A DNA stretch of 64,000 nucleotides from Ensifer adhaerens (GTDB taxonomy: Bacteria > Pseudomonadota > Alphaproteobacteria > Rhizobiales > Rhizobiaceae), in contig NZ_PNFP01000008.1 in NCBI RefSeq assembly GCF_002940685.1, positions 265,204-329,203 on the forward strand, given 5' to 3'. Position numbers and translations under genes: made by a program. Of this stretch, positions 8,941-18,816 are shown piece by piece (position 1 is the stretch's first letter; every line of letters begins with the position of its first letter). The notes beneath the pieces are model-generated. The model saw nothing but the letters and a program-made list of their open reading frames with translations. It did not search any database and was not told the origin of the DNA.

Positions 8941-9732
8941 TCAGAAGAACTCGTCGAGCAGGCAGTAGAAATCGCGTTTCTTGGGGTCATCCTTGTCGAC
9001 GCCGTAGCGCGTGAGAAACGGCTGTACCCATTCCTCACCGAGATTGTAGGCGATGCTGCGGCAGGCGAGCGCGATGTCCTGACAGGGGTCGGCGACACCC
9101 AGGCGGCTGCAATCGATGAAGCCGGAAAACCGGCCGTTCTTCTCGATGATATTCGGCAGGCAGGCGTCGCCGTGGGTGACGACGAGCGTGTCGGCCTGGG
9201 GCTTGCGGGCCTGCAGTTCGGCAAAGAGATCTGCTGCCGTGCGGCCGAGCCGCGTTTCGTCGAAGTCGCTTTCATCGATCACGCCGGCGCAGGTGCGCGC
9301 CTTCGCGATGGCGATGCGCTTTTCGACCCGGTGATCAAAGGGGCAGGTGGCGACATCGAGTGCATGCAGTCGCTTCAGTGCGTCCGCGAGGATGACGATC
9401 TGGTCCTTGGGCGACAGCGTCGCGGAGGCAAGGTCCGTGCCTTCGACCGCTTGCAGCAGCAGCCAGTTCGTTTCCGCGTCGAAGGCGCGGGCGATCACGC
9501 GCGGACAGGGCATGCCCTTGGACGCCAGCCAATCAAGCCGCGCCGCCTCGTCGACGAATTCGCTGAACGGACCGGCTTCCTCGACCTTCAGCACCAGCAT
9601 GGGGCGGTCCGGCGCCTTCAACAGAAAGATGCTCGAGTCGGATTGCCCGAGCAAATCACGGTTCCATTGATAGCCGGCGACAAGGGGACGGAACGGGTCG
9701 GGCAGTTCGGGATGCGGAAAAGAAGAAGGCAA
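8941..9732 (-). CDS. APH(3')-type aminoglycoside phosphotransferase
   Basis: This is a kinase-fold protein expected to phosphorylate the 3'-hydroxyl of aminoglycosides such as kanamycin. From the proposed TTG start the length is 263 residues, the usual APH(3') size. Motifs include HGDACLPN (187-194, catalytic loop with D189), GFIDCSRLGVADPCQDIAL (204-222, metal-binding D207), and the C-terminal FYCLLDEFF, which closely resembles APH(3')-II. The TTG at 9732 is preceded by AGGTGG at five bases; GTG 9741 is the alternative. No transposon or integron sequence is nearby, so it looks like a resident chromosomal gene. A MerR-type gene is divergent from it. Confidence 0.85.
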   Translation of the reverse strand: MPSSFPHPELPDPFRPLVAGYQWNRDLLGQSDSSIFLLKAPDRPMLVLKVEEAGPFSEFVDEAARLDWLASKGMPCPRVIARAFDAETNWLLLQAVEGTDLASATLSPKDQIVILADALKRLHALDVATCPFDHRVEKRIAIAKARTCAGVIDESDFDETRLGRTAADLFAELQARKPQADTLVVTHGDACLPNIIEKNGRFSGFIDCSRLGVADPCQDIALACRSIAYNLGEEWVQPFLTRYGVDKDDPKKRDFYCLLDEFF

Positions 9733-9960
9733 GACAACCACCTGAAAAATGAATGAAACAAAGGGGGCGCGGTCGCGCGCCGATGCCGATGTAGGTTTGG
9801 CAAAGTGGCAATTCCACGGATTGTTTCCGCAAGTTTCGACTGCGCGTGCCGCCAGAGCGCCTTTCATCGCACGTCTTCGCCAAATCTCCGTCAAAACTTC
9901 GCAAAGACCGCTCGGGCCGACCGCAAGGTCATCCTTTGAACGTGTTTCGAGGAGGTGCGC

Positions 9961-10455
9961 ATGGGCGTGAACCACAATGAACTGCTGTTGGCGGCCGAAT
10001 GCGCCGACCGTCTCGGCCTCACCATCCGCGCCCTCAAGGTCTATGAGGATCGTGGCCTGATAACGCCGCGGCGGACGGAGCAGAAATGGCGCCTCTACGG
10101 TGCCGTCGAAATTGCGCGGCTGACGGAAATCCTGGCCTTGAGGCGGCTTGGCCTCAGCCTCACCCGGATTACCGAAATGCTTGCCGGCACCCCGCCTGCT
10201 CTCGGGCAAACGCTGGCCGTCCAGCAGTCGGCGTTCTCGGACTTGCGCGACCGCGTCGACCACAGCCTGTCCTTGATCGATGCCGCTCTTCGGAAGATCG
10301 AGCGCGGCGACGCCGTCTCGATCGACGAACTCGTCGTGCTTGCGAGGGACACCGGGATGACCGGCCTGTCACCCGACGCCGGCGCATGGCGCCGTTACGA
10401 GCAGACGCGTCCGCGCCGGGAGGCTTCGTTGGTTTCAGAGAATGGCTGGGCGTGA
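9961..10455 (+). CDS. MerR family transcriptional regulator
   Basis: The 164-residue protein has the MerR winged helix at its N-terminus (AAECADRLGLTIRALKVYEDRGLI, then RLYGAVEIARLTEILALRRLGLSL). A short helical region capable of coiled-coil dimerisation follows. No cysteine cluster for metal sensing is visible, and the C-terminal part is not a recognisable drug-binding domain. ATG 9961 follows GGAGG at five bases; the in-frame GTG at 9955 would overlap that site. It is divergent from the aminoglycoside kinase gene across 228 bases, so control of that gene is possible but unproven. Confidence 0.85.
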   Translation: MGVNHNELLLAAECADRLGLTIRALKVYEDRGLITPRRTEQKWRLYGAVEIARLTEILALRRLGLSLTRITEMLAGTPPALGQTLAVQQSAFSDLRDRVDHSLSLIDAALRKIERGDAVSIDELVVLARDTGMTGLSPDAGAWRRYEQTRPRREASLVSENGWA

Positions 10456-10580
10456 CGCAGGTCGTGCAGGAACGCGCAGCGGGTTGCGCTGACGACAGGC
10501 CTGATTCAAGAACTTAAAGCGCCGGGCGTGGCTGAAGGCCGTGGCGGACCTGGCCGCCGAGACGGGTCATCGTCGAAATG

Positions 10581-10612
10581 AACCCGCGGATCGCGATCGG
10601 TCCGCGGGTTTT
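10581..10612 (+). terminator. Terminator between the MerR gene and tamB
   Basis: AACCCGCGGA/TCCGCGGGTT form a 10-bp stem around a 10-base loop, followed by TTCT on the plus strand. A second hairpin nearer tamB (about 10621-10655, GCCGGCG/CGCCGGC core) could serve the converging tamB transcript. Confidence 0.65.
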
Positions 10613-10656
10613 CTCGCTCCCGCGGAGCGGAGCCGGCGGTATTCGCCGGCTGCCGC

Positions 10657-13600
10657 TCAATATTCCTTTTCGAAGAAGACGCCGCCGGAGGCCGAGCCGT
10701 CGCCGGCCGCCGATCCCTTGAGCTTCACGCCCTTGCCGACATCGAGGTTGATGACCGCCTTGCTGGAGGCGGAATCGGAGCCCTGCTGCAGTTCGATATA
10801 GGTGCGGTCGTTGAGATATTTGCCGGCGCGCACGGAAGCGCCGCCGTTCTCGTCGGTGGTGACGTCGAGATCGTCGACGCCGAGCTTGTTGCGCAGGCCG
10901 TCGAGCAGCGACGTCGAGCCGCCGCCGGCGAGCTGGCTGACCGCGGAGGCAAGCTGGGCGATCTGGAAGGCCGACAGGTTCGACAGCGACCGGTTGAAGA
11001 TCAGCTGCGCCAGGATCTCGTCCTGGGGCAGGGCCGGCGACGAGGAGAAGGCGATCTGCGGATTGTTGGCGAGACCCGCGACCGAGACGGTGATGGTGGT
11101 CGCGCCGACGCTGGACGTTGCCTTGAGATCGAGCGTCGGGATGAGGTCGCCGCCAAAGCCGATATTGCCGTCGGTGAAGGTCAGGCGCTTGCCGAGAATT
11201 TCGAGGCGCCCGCGACGCATTTCGAAGCCGCCGGACACGATCGGCTGCACGGCGGTGCCGCGGATCGTCAGATTGCCACCGAGTTCCGCGTCGATGCCGC
11301 GACCGCGCACGAAGACCTGTTGGGCGTTGACGCCGAGATCGAAGGCGATGACACCGCTGGCATTGGCGCCGGCGGCCGGGACCTCGTCCTTGCGCAGGTC
11401 CTTGACCATCCTCTGCACCTTGGGCGGCGCATTCTTGTGCTTGATGTCGATCGCAGACAGTGAGGTCGGCAGCTTCTCCGGAATGGTGATCGATGCCTTG
11501 CGGATCGTGACCTTGCCGCCGAGAGTTGGGGTCGAGACCAGGGGGCCGGTGAGCGTCAATTCACCGGCAAGGTTGGCGTTGAACAGCGTGCCGTCGACGT
11601 AGGTTGCATTGTTCAGCTTGATCGTCAGGTTGGCCGGGAAGCCGGAGCCGGGTACGGTGCCGACCGTGCCTGACGCCTCGACCGAGCCGCCGGTCGCGAG
11701 ATTGGCCGAGAGCTTGGAGATCGTCGCCTGCTTGCCGTCGAGCGCGATATTGGCGGTCAGGTTGTTGAGCGCCAGGTTGCGGCGCACGTCGACGAGGCGG
11801 CCGCCCGACGTCGTGATCGTGCCGGCGATCTGCGGCGTCTTGGCCGAGCCGGAAATCGCGACGTCGACGTTTGCCTGGCCCGTGAGCGTAAAGCCCTTTT
11901 CCGCCATCAGGTTGGCGATGAGGGCGAAGGGAACGTTGCCGTTGAATTTCATCGCGATCGGCATGTTGCCGCCGATATCGACAGTGCCGCCGCCCTTGAA
12001 GGAAAGGCCACCGGCGCCCGAAAGCGTCGTGTCGAGCGTGACCTTGTTGTTGGCGAACCTGCCGTTGGCGGTGACGTCGAAGGCGGCGACGCCGGCCGTA
12101 CGCGCTGCGGCGAGCGAGGCGCCCGACCATTTCAGATCGTAGGCGACCACGGGCGCGGACGCTGCACCGTCGACATCGACGGTGCCGGCGATCGTGCCCT
12201 CGGCGCCGAGACCAGGTGCAAAGGCGTTGACGAGTGCTGCGGGAAGCGCATTGAGCTTGGCCGTGAGGTCGAGTTTTTCGCCGGCGGTGCCGTTGACGGC
12301 GACGGTGCCCTTCGAGGCCTGGATCGTCAGTCCGTTGAGGCGGACGATGCCGTTCTCGATGACGATCGTCGTCGGCTGCGCCAGCTTCAGCGGGATGCCC
12401 TTCGGCGTCGCGCCAAAGGATGCGAGGCGGATTTCGGTGCGGCCCTTGGCACTGGTGAGATCGCCCTTGGCGGTCAGCGGGCCGCCGTCATACTTGCCGT
12501 CGACGGCAAAGCCGGTGCGGCCGGCCTGCTGGGTAAAATCGACGGCAAGTCCGGAAACCCGGTTTTCGCCCTGCGCGATGGTTTCGGCGCGGACGGTGCC
12601 CTTGATCGCAAGGGCCGCAACATCGGCGATGGTGATGTCGGCGGTGGGCCTGGAGATCGTCAGCGCATCGCGCTTGATGCCGCTGCCGCCGGCCTTGACC
12701 ACGACGGAGGTGATGCCGTTTTCGGTCTTGATGGCGGCCGAGCCGTTGAGGTCGCCGGAGGCTTTCTGCCCGGCCATGGCCGCCAAGAGACCGAGATCGG
12801 GCAGGTTGAAATCGATCGTGCCGTCCGGCTTGAAATCGGGAGTAAAATTGATCGCCCCGGTCAGCTTGTTCTCGCCGATTCGGGCTTCAAGTACCGGAAT
12901 GGCGGTGCGGCCATCCTTGGAGACGACGTCAGCCTTGACGTCGATCGCCTGGCCGTCGAGCGCGCCGGTTGCCGTCAGGCTTGCCTGCGGGCTCGAAGGG
13001 TTGGCCTTGGCGTCGGCCTTGACGTTGAGGTCGCTGAGCGTGCGCCCGGCCAATGTCGCGCCGCTCGAGGTCAGCTCGGCCTTGATGCCGAGTTCCGAAA
13101 GCGGGCCGGTCACGGCGGCGGTGAACTCGGCCTTGCCCTTGGCGTCGGCAAGCAGCTTGCCGAGATCGGGCAGGGTGCCCTTGAGATCGGCCGTCAGGTT
13201 GCTCTCCGCCAGAGCAACGGTGCCGGCCGCCTCGATCGTGCTCGACTTGAGGTCGAGACCCTCGACGGTGACGCTGCCGTCGCTTGCCGTCTTCACCTCG
13301 CCCGAGAGTGCGATCGTGCCGTCGAACTTCGCCGCGGCCGCCGGCGGCAGGGCGCCTGGAACGGCAAAGAGCTTGAAGGCGGCGGAAACCGTGTTCTCGT
13401 CGCGATAGAAGGCGCCGGTGAGCGAGCCGCCGATGCCGGGGCTTTCGATCGTCACCGGATTGAAGGCGATGTTTTCCTTCGTCACCGACAGGTTGGCGTC
13501 AATCTTCAGCGGCACCTGGACCAGGCGCGCAAGGTTGGCGTCGTTGAAGCCGGCCTCGCCCACCTCGATCACGGCCTTCACCGGGCCGGACTGTGCCTGG

Positions 13601-14826
13601 AGATTGAAGCGGTCGCTACGCGCCGAAAGCTTGACTGCGCCGAGCGCCACGTCCGGCAGCGCCACCGAGGCGACGTCCGCGGCGATGTCAAGATTGGCGG
13701 CCTGCGCGTCGCCGATCAGCGACAGGTCAACGGCATTGACCTTGGCCTGCGCTTCGCCCTTCTGCAGCGGCCAGCGGAAGTCGATCGCGCCGTTGGTGCC
13801 GGCGAGCCTGGCCTTGAGGTTGTTCTCGCCCTTGCTGTCATAGGTGCCGAAGGCGGCAAAGGAGAGCGCGCCCGTCGTCACATGCGCCTTGTCGACCTGA
13901 ACCAGCCCCTGGTCGTTGAACGCGGTGGCGATGTCGATCCTGGTCTCGCCCTTAAACATCGGGCGCAGCGCCGGGGGCATCAGCGCGCCGAAGCCACCGC
14001 CGCCGTCGACGGTCAGCCGATGCATTCCGTCAGGCGTCTGGACGTGGCGACCGCCGAGCTTGAGGATTTCGCTGCCGTCGAGTGCTGCCGTGGCGCTGCC
14101 CGCCCAGTCGGAAAGAGGGCCTTCGCCGGTCAGCTTGATGTTGACCGAGGGTTCGTTGGGCAGGCGAAGAAGCTTTGCCAATACGCCGTTTGCGGGCTCG
14201 TCCACGGTTGCTTCGAGCTTCAGTTCGTTGCCCGCCGGATTGAAGACGATATCGGCGACCGCGCGGGCCTCCGGCCGGTCGCGCTGGGCGGCAGCGAGCC
14301 CAAGGGCGATGCTTTCGTTGGTGGCGTCGATCTTGCCGCTGGCGGTCAGGAACTGGTCTTCGCCTGCTATCGCCTTGCCGATGATGATTTCCTTCATGTC
14401 GATCGCGTCGATCTTGACGTCGACGGGAAGCGCAAAGGTCGAGCGGACTTCCTTGGTCTCGGTGGAGGGGATCGGCAGGCGTTCGACGCGCACCGTGCCG
14501 GCCGAGAGCGCTGCGGCCTCGAAGCGGAAGGCGAGAAGGGCCGCCGGCGACCAGTTGAGCTTGAGGTCGCGCACCTCCGCATAAATACCTTCACCGTCGA
14601 GCAGCGTGATGCTTCCGGCCGTAAACTCGCCCGTCAGCAGCGCGCTCGGATCGGCGATCCGCACGATCTGGTCAGGCGTTGCCGCATATTTCTCGATCGC
14701 CCAGGCAACGAGGCGAGCGCCAGGTGTCGTGAAGCCCACGAACGCGAGGAGAAGGAGGGCAACGACCGCGATCACGCTAAGCAAGCGCAGCGTCGCGCGA
14801 AGGAAGCGGACGACCTGATTCATCAT
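10657..14826 (-). CDS. tamB: Translocation and assembly module inner-membrane protein TamB
   Basis: TamB spans from the inner membrane across the periplasm. It works with TamA in outer-membrane protein insertion and, in current views, in lipid transport to the outer membrane. The 1389-residue product has one N-terminal membrane segment (about 15-35). A very long repetitive beta-rich region follows, and the C-terminus is a DUF490/TamB domain ending in GSASGGVFFEKEY. The size is typical. It begins 101 bases after the tamA stop on the same strand, so tamA-tamB form the usual operon. Confidence 0.93.
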   Translation of the reverse strand: MMNQVVRFLRATLRLLSVIAVVALLLLAFVGFTTPGARLVAWAIEKYAATPDQIVRIADPSALLTGEFTAGSITLLDGEGIYAEVRDLKLNWSPAALLAFRFEAAALSAGTVRVERLPIPSTETKEVRSTFALPVDVKIDAIDMKEIIIGKAIAGEDQFLTASGKIDATNESIALGLAAAQRDRPEARAVADIVFNPAGNELKLEATVDEPANGVLAKLLRLPNEPSVNIKLTGEGPLSDWAGSATAALDGSEILKLGGRHVQTPDGMHRLTVDGGGGFGALMPPALRPMFKGETRIDIATAFNDQGLVQVDKAHVTTGALSFAAFGTYDSKGENNLKARLAGTNGAIDFRWPLQKGEAQAKVNAVDLSLIGDAQAANLDIAADVASVALPDVALGAVKLSARSDRFNLQAQSGPVKAVIEVGEAGFNDANLARLVQVPLKIDANLSVTKENIAFNPVTIESPGIGGSLTGAFYRDENTVSAAFKLFAVPGALPPAAAAKFDGTIALSGEVKTASDGSVTVEGLDLKSSTIEAAGTVALAESNLTADLKGTLPDLGKLLADAKGKAEFTAAVTGPLSELGIKAELTSSGATLAGRTLSDLNVKADAKANPSSPQASLTATGALDGQAIDVKADVVSKDGRTAIPVLEARIGENKLTGAINFTPDFKPDGTIDFNLPDLGLLAAMAGQKASGDLNGSAAIKTENGITSVVVKAGGSGIKRDALTISRPTADITIADVAALAIKGTVRAETIAQGENRVSGLAVDFTQQAGRTGFAVDGKYDGGPLTAKGDLTSAKGRTEIRLASFGATPKGIPLKLAQPTTIVIENGIVRLNGLTIQASKGTVAVNGTAGEKLDLTAKLNALPAALVNAFAPGLGAEGTIAGTVDVDGAASAPVVAYDLKWSGASLAAARTAGVAAFDVTANGRFANNKVTLDTTLSGAGGLSFKGGGTVDIGGNMPIAMKFNGNVPFALIANLMAEKGFTLTGQANVDVAISGSAKTPQIAGTITTSGGRLVDVRRNLALNNLTANIALDGKQATISKLSANLATGGSVEASGTVGTVPGSGFPANLTIKLNNATYVDGTLFNANLAGELTLTGPLVSTPTLGGKVTIRKASITIPEKLPTSLSAIDIKHKNAPPKVQRMVKDLRKDEVPAAGANASGVIAFDLGVNAQQVFVRGRGIDAELGGNLTIRGTAVQPIVSGGFEMRRGRLEILGKRLTFTDGNIGFGGDLIPTLDLKATSSVGATTITVSVAGLANNPQIAFSSSPALPQDEILAQLIFNRSLSNLSAFQIAQLASAVSQLAGGGSTSLLDGLRNKLGVDDLDVTTDENGGASVRAGKYLNDRTYIELQQGSDSASSKAVINLDVGKGVKLKGSAAGDGSASGGVFFEKEY

Positions 14827-14926
14827 TTACCCATAACGCAAGTTGCGCTGCAGCGGAATCTCCGCGGGTGGAAACTATCAACCGAAGACGGCAATTTGCT
14901 TGTTCCTGCGGGAGAAACGGCGCGCG

Positions 14927-16852
14927 TCAGAAGGATTGCCCGATACCGGCATAGATGCCGTACTTGGTGCCGCCCGGATACTTGTTGAGCGGCACCGCGA
15001 AGTCGAGACGGATCGGTCCGAAAGGCGTCGCATAGCGCAGGCCGATGCCAGCACCGGCGCGGATGTCGGAAAAGTCGGGCGTCGTCTTTGCCGAGACCGT
15101 GCCGGCGTCGATGAAGGGAACGACGCCGATCGTATCGGTGATCGCGATGCGGGCTTCGAGCGAGGCGTTGACATAGGAGCGCCCGCCGGTCTCCTCGTTG
15201 TCGGAATTGCGCGGGCCGATCTCCTGGTAGGAATAGCCGCGCACCGAGCCGCCACCGCCGAGATAGAAGCGACGGTTTGCCGGAATGTCCTCAAGCCCAC
15301 TGCCGCCGACCAGCACGCCGGCGCCGATCTTGCCGGCAAGCACGAAGCGCTTCTCGTCGCCGAGCGCATGGTAGCCCGATGCCGAGGCTTCGAAGGACGA
15401 GAAGAAGGTCTGGCCCTTGATCTCGTAGCTCGGCTTGGCGTTGATCATCGCCCGATAGCCTTCGGTCGCGTTCAGCTTGTCGTTGCGGGTGTCGCGCACA
15501 TATTCGAGCGGGATGGCAGCCGTCAGGTAGGAATTCGAGCCGAAGGCGTCGTCGATGTTGGCCCAACTCAGCTCACCGCCGCCGGAGAATGTGTCGGTCG
15601 GCGAGAGTTCGAAAGTCGCGCCGGCCGCCCCCGTCAGGATCTTGGCGCGGTAGGCGTCCGGGTCCTGGATGTTGGCCTTGAGGCTCGCGGTAAAGGTCGA
15701 GGCGGGGCCGAAGGCGCCGGGTTTGGCAAAGAGGATGCCGACCGAATAGTCGAGCTTGTCCAGTTCCTTGGTCTCGCCGATGCGATCGACCGAGCCCTCG
15801 ATGCGCAGCGATTCAGCGCGGCCGAAGAGGTTGCGGTGTCCCCAGTAGCCCGAAAGCCCGAGGCCGTCGGTGGTCGAGACCTGGGCGCCGAAGCCGAAAT
15901 ACTTGTGCTTGCCTTCGGACACCTCGATCTTCATCGGGATCGATCCATCAGGCGAAAGCGTGTTGGCTTCCTTGATGGTGACGCTCGAAAAGACCCCGAG
16001 CTGGCGCAGGCGCTCGGAGGCCTTGCGGATGTCCTCGGGCGAATAGGGGCGGCCTTCGTTGAGCCGCGAATAGTCGCGCACGAAGCCGGGATCGACGGTC
16101 TTGGTGCCATCGACGCTCACCTCGCCGACAGGTGCTACCGGTCCGCCGGCGGCGCCGATAACGATGTCGACGGTCGAATTGGCGTGATTGGCGACGGCAC
16201 TGCGCTCGGTGAGCTTGGCGAGCGGCCGGCCCTGCTCGCGCAGGTCGTTGACGACCTTCTCGCCCGCCTTGATGATGAGGGTCGAGTCGGCGCGCGCGCC
16301 GGCGGGCAGGCCGTAATCGGCCGGATTGAAGCCGGCCGCATCACCCACGAAGCGAACCGAGCCGACCTTGAAGACGGGGCCCGGCGTTACCGTGACGCTG
16401 ACCGGGATCGGCTTGCCGTCCGGGAAGGACGGATCGGGCGGCAGGCTGTCGATGTCCTGGCCGTTGACGCGGATGGCTATGGTGCCGCCGTAGCGGGCCT
16501 TTTCGTAGAGTGCGGCAAGCAGCCGGTCGCGGTCGTCACGCGCCCGGATCGCAAGGCCGAGATCGCCGGAGACCGGCTTTTCCTGGCCCTGGACGAGCTG
16601 CGAGCTGTTTTCCAGCGCTTCCTTCAGTTCCTTGTCGTCGGTGCCGGCATCGAAGGTGAGCGAATAGTTGACGGGGTCGATGACTGGCGCCTCTTCCTCG
16701 TCGCTCTCGAAGAACTTCATGCCGAAGAGCTTGAAGGCGTAGGCCTTTTCAGCGGAAAGCGGGCCAAGCGCGCACGAAAAGGCAACAGCAAACGCAGTCG
16801 CTGCCTTCCAGTACGCAATACTCGACCGTGGTGGGGACATTCGCTTCCGCAT
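14927..16852 (-). CDS. tamA: BamA/TamA family outer-membrane protein
   Basis: This Omp85-family outer-membrane beta barrel has N-terminal POTRA domains and partners TamB. From ATG 16852 the product is 641 residues, with a signal peptide ending around AEKAYA. POTRA-like repeats occupy roughly the first half; the barrel half includes VRGYSYQEIGP near the conserved strand-lid motif, and the C-terminus ends in phenylalanine (GIGQSF) as expected for a barrel. The frame is open to an ATG at 16927, but that start has no ribosome binding site and would put 25 extra residues before the signal peptide. ATG 16840, behind GGAAG, is another possible start. Confidence 0.9.
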   Translation of the reverse strand: MRKRMSPPRSSIAYWKAATAFAVAFSCALGPLSAEKAYAFKLFGMKFFESDEEEAPVIDPVNYSLTFDAGTDDKELKEALENSSQLVQGQEKPVSGDLGLAIRARDDRDRLLAALYEKARYGGTIAIRVNGQDIDSLPPDPSFPDGKPIPVSVTVTPGPVFKVGSVRFVGDAAGFNPADYGLPAGARADSTLIIKAGEKVVNDLREQGRPLAKLTERSAVANHANSTVDIVIGAAGGPVAPVGEVSVDGTKTVDPGFVRDYSRLNEGRPYSPEDIRKASERLRQLGVFSSVTIKEANTLSPDGSIPMKIEVSEGKHKYFGFGAQVSTTDGLGLSGYWGHRNLFGRAESLRIEGSVDRIGETKELDKLDYSVGILFAKPGAFGPASTFTASLKANIQDPDAYRAKILTGAAGATFELSPTDTFSGGGELSWANIDDAFGSNSYLTAAIPLEYVRDTRNDKLNATEGYRAMINAKPSYEIKGQTFFSSFEASASGYHALGDEKRFVLAGKIGAGVLVGGSGLEDIPANRRFYLGGGGSVRGYSYQEIGPRNSDNEETGGRSYVNASLEARIAITDTIGVVPFIDAGTVSAKTTPDFSDIRAGAGIGLRYATPFGPIRLDFAVPLNKYPGGTKYGIYAGIGQSF

Positions 16853-17108
16853 CCCGTCTTCAGGCGACCCAATACAAACTGCCTGCTTATGCGGCCGGGT
16901 CACTATCGCATGCCTAAGGTTTTCCATTTGTTAACGATGACCACCCGCTGCATCCACCCCCGATGCCGAATTTCGGTGCCGATTTCGTCGAAAAAGCACG
17001 GAAATGTTGTCAGCGCAGCACAACCATCGGCTCCGCGGCGCCGACAACCACGCTGGCGCCGGGCCTCTTTTGCAGGCTTGGCCCCGCCTGGTCCGTCGTG
17101 CCGAGCCG

Positions 17109-18338
17109 CTATGCCGCCTCGGGCAGCGCCCGCAATTGCGGTACGCCGGACGCGATGATGACGAGGAACTGGATGAGGAAGCCGGCCGCTGCGACGGCAA
17201 GGCAGGCCTCGACGCCGAAGCGCGTGGCGACGACGGCTCCGAGTGCTGCGCCGATCGGCCGCGCGCCAAAGGTGGCGGTGGTGATGAAGGCCGATACGCG
17301 CCCCAGCATCGCATTGGGCGTGACGGCCTGTCGCAAGGTCAGCGTGGCGATCGACCAGAGCACCGGACCGGCGCCGAACAGGAAGAAGCTCAAGCCGGCG
17401 AGCGCGCCGGAGGGAACCCAAATGGTCGAGAGCATCACGGCGGCGGCCGTCAGCCCACCGAGCGGCCCAAGGACGATCATCAGGCCGAAGGGGACGCGGC
17501 GCGCAATGGCGGGTGCTGCGAAGGCGCCGAGCATCATGCCGGTGCCATAGATGCCGAGCGTGACGCCGACGCCGGTCGCCGTCAGCCCAAGGGTTTGAAT
17601 GGCATAGGCGACATAAATCGCCTGCAGCACGAACCACGCCGTATTGAAGACGATGGCCGTCACCAGGATGGGCCTGAGCAGCGCGTGACCGGCCAGGAAC
17701 CGGGCGCCTTCCGTCAGATCCTGAAGGAGCTTGCGCCTGGGACTGGCTGGCTGCTGGTGGTCGCTAAGGCCGGCAAGCAGGACGACGGAGAGAAGGGAGA
17801 GGCACGTGGCGGCGACATAGGCAAGCGACGCGCCGGTCCATGCGACGATCGCGCCGCCGATCGCAGGTCCGCCGGAATAGGCGAGGCTGCGGGCGAGTTC
17901 CATCCAGCGGTTGGCGTCGCCCAGCTGGGCGCGGGGAACGATCGCCGGGATCAGCGCTGGCGCGGCGACATTGTAACAAACCGTGCCGATCGCACCGACG
18001 AAACCCATGACCGCAAGCAGCGGCAGTGACAGCAGGCCGCTGACCATCAAGAGCAAGGTGGCGACCAGGGACAGGGCGCGCAGGATTTCCGAGGAGACCA
18101 TCAGCCTGCGTCTCGATGCGCGGTCGGCAATGAGGCCGGCGGGAATGGAGAGCAGGAGGAAGGGAAGCGTCTGGGCCATCTGCAGCCAGCCGGTTTCCGC
18201 AGGGCCCGCGGCGAGCAGAAGCACGGCCGCGAGCGGAGCGGCCGCGAGCGCCATCTGCTCGGAGAACTGTGCAAACAGGTTGGACCAGCCGATTCGCTTG
18301 AAGGCCGGGGGCAGGGCGATGTTTTCCGGTTTCGACAT
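17109..18338 (-). CDS. MFS transporter (EntS-like drug/siderophore exporter type)
   Basis: This 409-residue inner-membrane protein has about 12 hydrophobic segments. It has the MFS loop 2-3 signature GLIADRASRRRLMV at about 78-91. The overall pattern matches the MFS_3/EntS group, which exports siderophores or drugs. The start follows an AGGCTC-like weak ribosome site. It lies upstream of tamA on the same strand with a 256-base gap, so it is probably a separate unit. No siderophore genes are nearby, so the substrate is unknown. Confidence 0.85.
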   Translation of the reverse strand: MSKPENIALPPAFKRIGWSNLFAQFSEQMALAAAPLAAVLLLAAGPAETGWLQMAQTLPFLLLSIPAGLIADRASRRRLMVSSEILRALSLVATLLLMVSGLLSLPLLAVMGFVGAIGTVCYNVAAPALIPAIVPRAQLGDANRWMELARSLAYSGGPAIGGAIVAWTGASLAYVAATCLSLLSVVLLAGLSDHQQPASPRRKLLQDLTEGARFLAGHALLRPILVTAIVFNTAWFVLQAIYVAYAIQTLGLTATGVGVTLGIYGTGMMLGAFAAPAIARRVPFGLMIVLGPLGGLTAAAVMLSTIWVPSGALAGLSFFLFGAGPVLWSIATLTLRQAVTPNAMLGRVSAFITTATFGARPIGAALGAVVATRFGVEACLAVAAAGFLIQFLVIIASGVPQLRALPEAA

Positions 18339-18469
18339 GAGGAGCCTCGATCATTTAGGTCGGGGCCACGAAACGGATTTGCGTGAAGAAGAGCCACCCG
18401 GTTTCTGCGCGCCCGGCCATTTGGGTGAGGCGCGCGTCGTTTTTGTCGTGATCGCTGCCTGCCGCAACG

Positions 18470-18502
18470 AAAAACCCCCTCACGGCGACTGCCAGGAGGG
18501 GG
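18470..18502 (-). terminator. Terminator of the small lipoprotein gene
   Basis: On the minus strand, CCCCCTC and GAGGGGG (18475-18481 with 18496-18502) form a stem with a 14-base loop, followed by TTTTTCG. It lies 57 bases beyond the lipoprotein stop. Confidence 0.85.
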
Positions 18503-18558
18503 AACTGTGCCGTCGGTGCGCTTGCGCTGCGCCTCAGGACGATCGTTCCTGCTGCGCC

Positions 18559-18816
18559 TTAGCGCGGGCAGGAGTCGATGTAGCGGCGGCCGTAACGGTC
18601 GCGGTAGTAGCACTGGCCGGGCTGTTCGGTGACGTTGCCGATGACTGCGCCCGAGACACCGCCGATGGCTGCGCCGACCGCTGCGCCACGGACGTCGCCG
18701 GTAACCGCGCCACCGATGATCGCGCCGGAAACGGCACCGATTCCGGCGCCCTTTTCCGTCTGGGTGCAGCTTGCGACCGACAGGGCGACCAGCACCAGTG
18801 CGATGGCTTTCTTCAT
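18559..18816 (-). CDS. Small glycine-zipper lipoprotein
   Basis: The 85-residue product starts with a lipoprotein signal sequence (MKKAIALVLVALSVASC; lipobox VASC, C17). A glycine-zipper stretch GAVSGAIIGGAV and GAAVGAAIGGVSGAVIG follows, with a short basic and aromatic tail (YYRDRYGRRYIDSC). Such proteins sit in the cell envelope, often the outer membrane, and can affect envelope stability. ATG 18816 is preceded by GGAGAG. It has its own terminator. Function is not known beyond the family. Confidence 0.85.
   Translation of the reverse strand: MKKAIALVLVALSVASCTQTEKGAGIGAVSGAIIGGAVTGDVRGAAVGAAIGGVSGAVIGNVTEQPGQCYYRDRYGRRYIDSCPR

Noticed and set aside
14843..17158. 771-codon open frame on the plus strand opposite tamA
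   Set aside because: It is the antisense shadow of tamA in GC-rich DNA; the protein is rich in Arg, Gly, Asp and Val with no recognisable domain, and the opposite strand encodes a clear Omp85 barrel.
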